DNA of 64,000 bases from JAUYQR01 sp050632395. GTDB taxonomy: Bacteria; Pseudomonadota; Alphaproteobacteria; Rhodobacterales; Rhodobacteraceae. Where the stretch lies: contig NZ_CP192600.1 of the NCBI RefSeq assembly GCF_050632395.1, positions 682,001 to 746,000 on the forward strand, read 5' to 3'. Made by a program: the position numbers and the translations under genes. The notes beneath the pieces are model-generated. The model saw only the letters and a program-made list of their open reading frames with translations, had not been told where the DNA came from and ran no database searches. Shown piece after piece: positions 58,569 through 64,000 of this stretch (the first letter of the stretch is position 1; every line of letters begins with the position of its first letter).

Positions 58569-58755
58569 GCGTCGTGGCTATCAGGGCCAGCGCAAAGGTC
58601 AACAGGCGGAGGTCCGGAAATCCTGAAACATTGCTACCGAAATCGCAGGAAATCGTGACCGCACAAAGCCTTGCAGCGGGTTGACCAGCGGGATCGCGTG
58701 CTTACCTATTGTTGGCTTATATCCCCATTCAATGCGCTTTGACCGCGGAGGTGAC

Positions 58756-60024
58756 GTGCCCCACGATATGCCCCTTATCACTACTATGGCCGTTGGCCTG
58801 GCGATTGCCTTCATCCTTGGTCTTGTGGCGCATCGGCTGCGGATGCCGCTGATTGCGGGGTATCTGGCTGCAGGGGTCATCATCGGTCCGTTCACACCCG
58901 GTTATGTGGCCGATCAGGACATCGCGGCACAACTGGCCGAGATGGGGGTGATCCTGCTGATGTTCGGGGTGGGGCTGCATTTTTCGGTCAAGGACCTTTT
59001 GTCGGTGAAGGCGATCGCCGTGCCGGGTGCCTTGGTGCAGATCGGGGTGGCCACGGCGGCGGGCGCGCTTTTGGGATGGCTATTGGGCTGGGGGATCGGC
59101 GGCGGGCTGTTGTTCGGGCTGGCGCTGTCGGTTGCGTCAACGGTCGTGCTGCTGCGCGCGTTGCAGGAGCGGGATCTGATTGCCACCGAAAAGGGCCGAA
59201 TCGCGGTTGGCTGGCTGATCGTGGAAGATCTGGTGATGGTGCTGGCGCTGGTGCTGATCCCGCCCTTGGCCGGGCTGCTGGGCGGGCAGGAGCAGCCCTT
59301 GGATGCCGAGACGGCGCATGTGGCGCAGTATGGCCTTGGCACCGTGGGTGCGACGATCCTTGTAACCTTCGCGAAGGTTGCGGCGTTCGTGGCGATCATG
59401 CTGGTCGTCGGGCGTCGGGTCATTCCTTGGGCGCTGGAGTTCGCGGCGAACACCGGGCAGCGGGAGCTGTTCCGCCTGTCGGTGCTGGCGATTGCGCTGG
59501 GCGTCGCTGCCGGGGCGGCGGCGGTGTTCGGGGTGTCGCTGGCCTTGGGCGCGTTCTTTGCCGGGATGGTAATGGCGGGGTCGACGCTTTCGGCGCAGGC
59601 CCTGAAGGACACGCTGCCGTTCCGCGATGCCTTTGCGGTGTTGTTCTTCGTGTCGGTGGGGATGCTGTTTGACCCGACCGTGCTGTGGGAACAGCCCTTC
59701 TCGGTGATGGTGACGATTTTGATCATCATCGGGGTGAAAAGTGCGGCGGCCTACGGGATCGTGCAGGCGTTCGGACATGACCGCACGACCGGCCTGACCA
59801 TCGCCGCCGCTTTGGCGCAGATCGGCGAGTTTTCGTTCATCCTCATCGTGATGGGGGTAAAGCTGGACATCGTGCCGACCGACGCGCGCGATCTGGTGGT
59901 GGCGGGGGCGCTTTTCTCGATTCTCGTCAACCCGCTTCTGTTCAGGATGCTGTTTCCACCAAATGCCGCGGATGAGCCGAAGGCAGAGCCTGAGATTGCC
60001 GCCGAGGCGGAGGCACGGGCGTGA
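58756..60024 (+). CDS. CPA2-family cation:proton antiporter, YbaL/KefB-like without TrkA domain
   Basis: A 422-residue membrane protein with about twelve helices. PLIAGYLAAGVIIGP, FGVGLHFSVKDL, LALSVASTVVLLRAL and VGWLIVEDLVMVLALVLIPPL (with the ion-coupling Asp in V-E-D) are CPA2 landmarks. It ends after the last helix with a short Glu/Ala tail, so the TrkA-N/C domains of full-length KefB/YbaL are missing. The GTG at 58756, five bases after GGAGG, is preferred over an upstream ATG. Confidence 0.85.
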   Translation: MPHDMPLITTMAVGLAIAFILGLVAHRLRMPLIAGYLAAGVIIGPFTPGYVADQDIAAQLAEMGVILLMFGVGLHFSVKDLLSVKAIAVPGALVQIGVATAAGALLGWLLGWGIGGGLLFGLALSVASTVVLLRALQERDLIATEKGRIAVGWLIVEDLVMVLALVLIPPLAGLLGGQEQPLDAETAHVAQYGLGTVGATILVTFAKVAAFVAIMLVVGRRVIPWALEFAANTGQRELFRLSVLAIALGVAAGAAAVFGVSLALGAFFAGMVMAGSTLSAQALKDTLPFRDAFAVLFFVSVGMLFDPTVLWEQPFSVMVTILIIIGVKSAAAYGIVQAFGHDRTTGLTIAAALAQIGEFSFILIVMGVKLDIVPTDARDLVVAGALFSILVNPLLFRMLFPPNAADEPKAEPEIAAEAEARA

Positions 60025-60028
60025 GAAA

Positions 60029-60053
60029 GCGGCCCGGAGAGTTACCGGGCCGC
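60029..60053. terminator. 9-bp hairpin between convergent antiporter and DUF4142 genes
   Basis: GCGGCCCGG (60029-60037) pairs with CCGGGCCGC (60045-60053). On the minus strand TTTCTC follows, so it may mainly end the DUF4142 transcript. Confidence 0.6.
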
Positions 60054-60066
60054 AAAGGGCAGTGCT

Positions 60067-60612
60067 TCATACTTCGGACAGCGGACCGACCTCGGCCAGA
60101 TGGTCCTTCAGCTTTGGCAGCGTTTCGGTGGCGAAGGTCTTGAGCGGGCCACCGGGACCCTGGTTCGAATAGCCTTCAAACAGGTCGACCGCCTCGGTGT
60201 GGGCAGCGAGTTGCGCGCCAAGGTAAGCTGCGTCGAAATCGGCGGGTTCCGAGCTGGTCAGGTTGTCAAGCTGCGCCTGATGGTCTGGCATCAGCGCTTC
60301 GGTCGCGGTCAGGCCCTCTTCGGTGGCGGCGGCCATCATGCGCTCGCCGGCGGCGGTGTGGTCGGCGATCATCTTTTCTGCGAAAGCGCGGACCTCTTCC
60401 GACTGCGCCTTTTCCAGCGCGATCTGGCTCGACTGGATCTCAAAGAGGTTCGACGAAGCAGCGCGTTCCGCAAAGCCTTGCGCGGTGGTCATCGCGGCGC
60501 GAATCTCGTCGGCCGAGGGTGGTGTGACATCCTTCTGTTCGCTGGTCTGCGCGGACAGGGGTGTTGCAAGGAAAAGCAGCGTTGCGGTCAGGGCGAGGGG
60601 CTTGGCTAGCAT
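60067..60612 (-). CDS. DUF4142 periplasmic protein
   Basis: A 181-residue exported protein. The signal peptide covers residues 1-21 (ending PLSAQ). The mature part is a four-helix, ferritin-like DUF4142 domain: FAERAASSNLFEIQSSQIAL, EEVRAFAEKMIADHTAAGERM and YLGAQLAAHTEAVDLFEGYSNQG. The conserved D-H-T and A-H-x-E-A positions are present. Family members are stress-associated, but their biochemical role is not known. A 14-bp palindrome (60669-60682) lies 57 bp upstream. Confidence 0.82.
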   Translation of the reverse strand: MLAKPLALTATLLFLATPLSAQTSEQKDVTPPSADEIRAAMTTAQGFAERAASSNLFEIQSSQIALEKAQSEEVRAFAEKMIADHTAAGERMMAAATEEGLTATEALMPDHQAQLDNLTSSEPADFDAAYLGAQLAAHTEAVDLFEGYSNQGPGGPLKTFATETLPKLKDHLAEVGPLSEV

Positions 60613-60709
60613 GAGAGCGGCTCCTGTGTGAGGTTATGGCGCCCCAACACGCAGTTGCCGCATATGTTCCGGTCAGGACCGGTTCAGTCCTTGATGCTTA
60701 TGCCGTCTG

Positions 60710-61882
<1,173 letters not shown>

Positions 61883-61956
61883 GAAGCAGATCTTTCGTTC
61901 GGGCCTTGCGACAGGCGATCTGGGACGTGTGTGTGGCGGATATAGGGGATCGCCCT

Positions 61957-61987
61957 GCAAAACAAAAGCGCCCCGGTGACGGGGCGC
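61957..61987 (-). terminator. Rho-independent terminator of the IalB-like gene
   Basis: On the minus strand GCGCCCCG-TCAC-CGGGGCGC is followed by TTTTGTTTT. It lies 21 bp past the IalB-like stop and separates it from rlmN. Confidence 0.85.
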
Positions 61988-62008
61988 CGTGGGTATTTCA
62001 GGCGTTGG

Positions 62009-62527
62009 CTACTTGCAGCGCTGTTCGGCGTCGGTCATCGCGGCAGTGAAGCCGCGCAGGCTGAAGGTGTCCTTCGTCTCGGTGCCCTTGCCCGAGCGCG
62101 CGGTCAGCGTGGCCGAGGTGCCATTCTTCATTGCGGCCAAGAGGGTTGCGTCATCCTCGGGGCTTCCCGGCCACGCCCATTCGCCGTCGGTGAACAGTTG
62201 GTAGGGATTGCCGTCAACCGCTACCTCAACCGTGGACCCGCTTGCAAAAGGGTAGCCGCCGGTGAACGAAATCTCGCCCGGCTTGCCGGGACGGAAGGTC
62301 ACGAACAGAAGGATGTCGCCGCGGCGCACCGAAACCGGCTGGCCATCCCGGCTGTTGATGGTTTCCTTGGGTTTCGAGACGCCCCAGCACTCTTTGGGGC
62401 TTTCCTCGGTGAACACGTTCCAATCCGTCATCGTGGCGACGCGGTTGGTGGATTCCTGGGCGAACGCGCCGCCGGCCATAAGGGAAAACGCTGCGACCCC
62501 AAGGGCGCGACCGAAAAGGGAAGTCAT
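62009..62527 (-). CDS. Invasion-associated locus B (IalB) family protein
   Basis: A 172-residue exported protein. MTSLFGRALGVAAFSLMAGG starts a signal peptide ending GAFAQ. The mature domain has WNVFTEESPKECWGVSKPK and VTFRPGKPGEISFTGGYPF, the IalB family pattern, and a C-terminal Cys (ending AEQRCK) that can pair with the early Cys. In pathogens IalB affects invasion; in free-living Rhodobacterales the role is unknown. The start at 62527 has GGAGG upstream. Confidence 0.82.
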   Translation of the reverse strand: MTSLFGRALGVAAFSLMAGGAFAQESTNRVATMTDWNVFTEESPKECWGVSKPKETINSRDGQPVSVRRGDILLFVTFRPGKPGEISFTGGYPFASGSTVEVAVDGNPYQLFTDGEWAWPGSPEDDATLLAAMKNGTSATLTARSGKGTETKDTFSLRGFTAAMTDAEQRCK

Positions 62528-62713
62528 GTCTGACGCAGCCTCCAAGCTGTCTTATGCCTCTTGCCCGGACACCCTGCCTGCCAACCTGCTGGATTGGGCG
62601 GCTTTTGCTGTGGCGCCGAGCATTTCAACCCGATATCCCACCCTTAACCCAAGAACGCCAATTCTTGAAAGCCCTCTGCGCGTAAAATCGCGCATCTGTT
62701 ACGGAGCAAGACG

Positions 62714-63706
62714 ATGACCAACCCACATCCCCTGGCCAATCTGTGGCGCGGCGGGCTTCTGGAAAGCAGCCATCTTGGGCACGCGGTGATCTGCGATGCC
62801 AAGGGAGTGGCCGAAGCGTGGGGCAACCCGGACACGGTGATCTTTCCACGTTCGTCGTGCAAGATGATCCAGGCATTGCCCCTGATCGAGACGGGTGCCG
62901 CAGCTGCGGTCGGGCTGACCGACGCGCAGCTGGCCTTTGCCTGCGCCAGCCATCAGGGCGAAGCGCGGCATGTGAAGCTGGCGGGCGACTGGCTGGCGGC
63001 GATCGGCCTTGCCGAGCCGGACCTGCGCTGCGGCGCGCATGAACCCTACGACCGGGACGAACGCAACCGGCTGATCAAATCCGACGAAAGCCCGTGCCAG
63101 TTGCACAACAACTGTTCGGGCAAGCATTGCGGTTTTCTGACCGTGACGCGGCACCTGAAGGCTGGGCCGGAATACGTCGAAATCGACCACCCGCTGCAGC
63201 GCGCGATCCGCGAGGCGACCGAAGAGGTGACGGGCGAAACCGTGGCCGGATATGGCATCGACGGCTGTTCCGCGCCGAATTTCGCGATGTCGCTCGCCGG
63301 TCTTGCGCGGGCGATGGCACGGTTCGCCACGGCGCGCGATACCGGCGATACACGGCAACGCGCGATGTACCGGCTGGCGCGGGCGATGGCGACATACCCC
63401 GAAAACGTCGCCGGCGAGGGCCGGGCCTGCACCGAACTGATGCGCGCAATGGGCGGCAGGGTGGCGCTCAAGACCGGGGCCGAGGCGGTGTTCGTGGCGA
63501 TTCTTCCCGAGCAGGGCCTTGGTATCGCGCTCAAGGTCGTCGATGGCGGCACGCGGGCGGCCGAGGCGGCAATTGCCGCGCTTCTGGTGCGCGCAGGGGT
63601 GTTGGAGGCGGACCATCCCGCCACGCGCAAGCGGCTGAACACAGTGCAGACCAACTGGCGCGGGATCGAGACCGGAACCTTTCGCGCCGCACCAGGGTTT
63701 CCGTAA
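62714..63706 (+). CDS. L-asparaginase, class 3 (ReAV/thermolabile type)
   Basis: A 330-residue enzyme with a beta-lactamase-like serine fold, which hydrolyses asparagine to aspartate and ammonia. The nucleophile pattern is S47-S-C-K50 in FPRSSCKMIQ. The conserved zinc-site residues are C134 and K137 in NNCSGKHCGF and C185 in GIDGCSAPN, matching the Cys-Lys-Cys set of ReAV. No signal peptide, so cytoplasmic. 37 bp before the DUF2794 gene. It has no relation to the E. coli AnsA/AnsB fold. Confidence 0.88.
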   Translation: MTNPHPLANLWRGGLLESSHLGHAVICDAKGVAEAWGNPDTVIFPRSSCKMIQALPLIETGAAAAVGLTDAQLAFACASHQGEARHVKLAGDWLAAIGLAEPDLRCGAHEPYDRDERNRLIKSDESPCQLHNNCSGKHCGFLTVTRHLKAGPEYVEIDHPLQRAIREATEEVTGETVAGYGIDGCSAPNFAMSLAGLARAMARFATARDTGDTRQRAMYRLARAMATYPENVAGEGRACTELMRAMGGRVALKTGAEAVFVAILPEQGLGIALKVVDGGTRAAEAAIAALLVRAGVLEADHPATRKRLNTVQTNWRGIETGTFRAAPGFP

Positions 63707-63743
63707 CGCTTGATTTGGGAACGGAAGGGCGTAGACTTTCACG

Positions 63744-64000
63744 ATGAATATGGAAGCTCCGACCCCGTTCCCCGCCAGCCAGCGCCTGTATGAAGACGTC
63801 AGCTTTGACCGCAAGGAACTGGGGCTGATCCTGCGGCTTTACGGCCAGATGGTCGCTGCCGGTGAGTGGCGCGATTACGGCATTTCCTGTCTGCGCGATC
63901 TGGCGGTGTTCTCGGTATTCCGGCGTACAGCGGAAAATCCGCTTTACCGCATCGAAAAGCGGCCACGCCTGCGCGGCAAGCAGGGGCTTTATGCCGTGGT
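63744..64000 (+). CDS. DUF2794 family protein, N-terminal part (cut by window edge)
   Basis: Residues 1-85 of an open frame starting MNMEAPTPFPASQRLYEDVS, followed by FDRKELGLILRLYGQMVAAGEWRDYGI and a basic segment (YRIEKRPRLRGKQGLYAVV). The RLYGQMVAAGEWRDY region and the R-x-P-x-L-R-G-K-Q-G motif are typical of DUF2794, a small alphaproteobacterial family of unknown function. The 3' end lies outside the window. Confidence 0.8.
   Translation, partial: MNMEAPTPFPASQRLYEDVSFDRKELGLILRLYGQMVAAGEWRDYGISCLRDLAVFSVFRRTAENPLYRIEKRPRLRGKQGLYAV

Noticed and set aside
60640..60670. GGAAC-N16-TGTT on the minus strand before the DUF4142 gene, resembling an EcfG promoter
   Set aside because: The general stress sigma factor EcfG is generally missing from Rhodobacterales and the -10 part is imperfect; kept only as a note. 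A search for phyR/ecfG in the genome would settle it.

Overview
The window reads as a 64 kb piece of a GC-rich (about two-thirds G+C by eye) chromosome from an alphaproteobacterium of the Rhodobacterales (Paracoccaceae/Rhodobacteraceae; genus not resolved). The evidence is a full ccoNOQP-ccoGHIS locus beside uspA, fnrL and hemN, a membrane-anchored cytochrome c-y, the fused FAD/SelD protein, an alphaproteobacterial SOS box (GTTC-N7-GTTC) before dnaE2, and a PpsR/CrtJ-type palindrome between hemE and hemC. I see no rRNA, tRNA, insertion sequence, prophage, CRISPR array or integrase. Gene density is high and most genes have recognisable families.

Layout. 1-0.8 kb: start of prephenate dehydratase, divergent from cytochrome c-y. 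1-8 kb: yejABEF peptide ABC importer with a GT4 glycosyltransferase attached. 8-19 kb: a microaerobic/anaerobic block with hemN, fnrL, uspA, the cbb3 oxidase operon and its assembly operon; three FNR-box sequences sit in its two divergent intergenic regions. 19-26.6 kb: FAH-family hydrolase, D,D-carboxypeptidase with SPOR domain, HAD phosphatase, clpS, a methyltransferase, an SDR lacking the catalytic lysine, a lipoprotein, and aerobic hemF. 26.7-30.8 kb: HxlR/SCP2 regulator, acyl-CoA dehydrogenase, hemE and hemC. 30.8-37.5 kb: YbbAP-like ABC exporter divergent from tesA, then an FAD-linked oxidase and an MFS transporter. 37.5-44.3 kb: secreted protein, argE, formate/nitrite channel, DUF1287 protein, and the selenium pair mnmH and selD. 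44.6-48.2 kb: SOS-controlled dnaE2 that ends early, and a small secreted protein. 48.2-55.5 kb: a minus-strand run dapD-hyp-dapE-GNAT-rnr-mltB preceded by a threonine dehydratase. 55.5-64 kb: LOG-family protein with a GT8-like glycosyltransferase, YcaQ-like protein, CPA2 antiporter, DUF4142 protein, rlmN, IalB-like protein, a class 3 (ReAV-type) asparaginase and the start of a DUF2794 gene.

How it fits together. Haem supply (hemC, hemE, hemF, hemN) is spread over three loci but linked by oxygen control: FnrL is encoded here, its predicted sites sit at hemN/fnrL and uspA/ccoN, and a PpsR-type site sits at hemE/hemC. The haem feeds the cbb3 oxidase, to which cytochrome c-y can deliver electrons, and CcoGHIS matures the oxidase. 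SelD and MnmH together suffice for 2-selenouridine in tRNA. DapD/DapE, DacC and MltB serve cell-wall synthesis and turnover.

The observations I rate highest are: DnaE2 without its C-terminal OB-fold region and without adjacent imuA/imuB; a dispersed intergenic repeat family with four copies; the near-leaderless architecture predicted for hemN under an FNR box; the PpsR-type site at hemE/hemC; an SDR with Lys replaced by Ser; and three copies of a palindromic 11-mer between convergent genes. I did not find a clearly new defence or mobile system.
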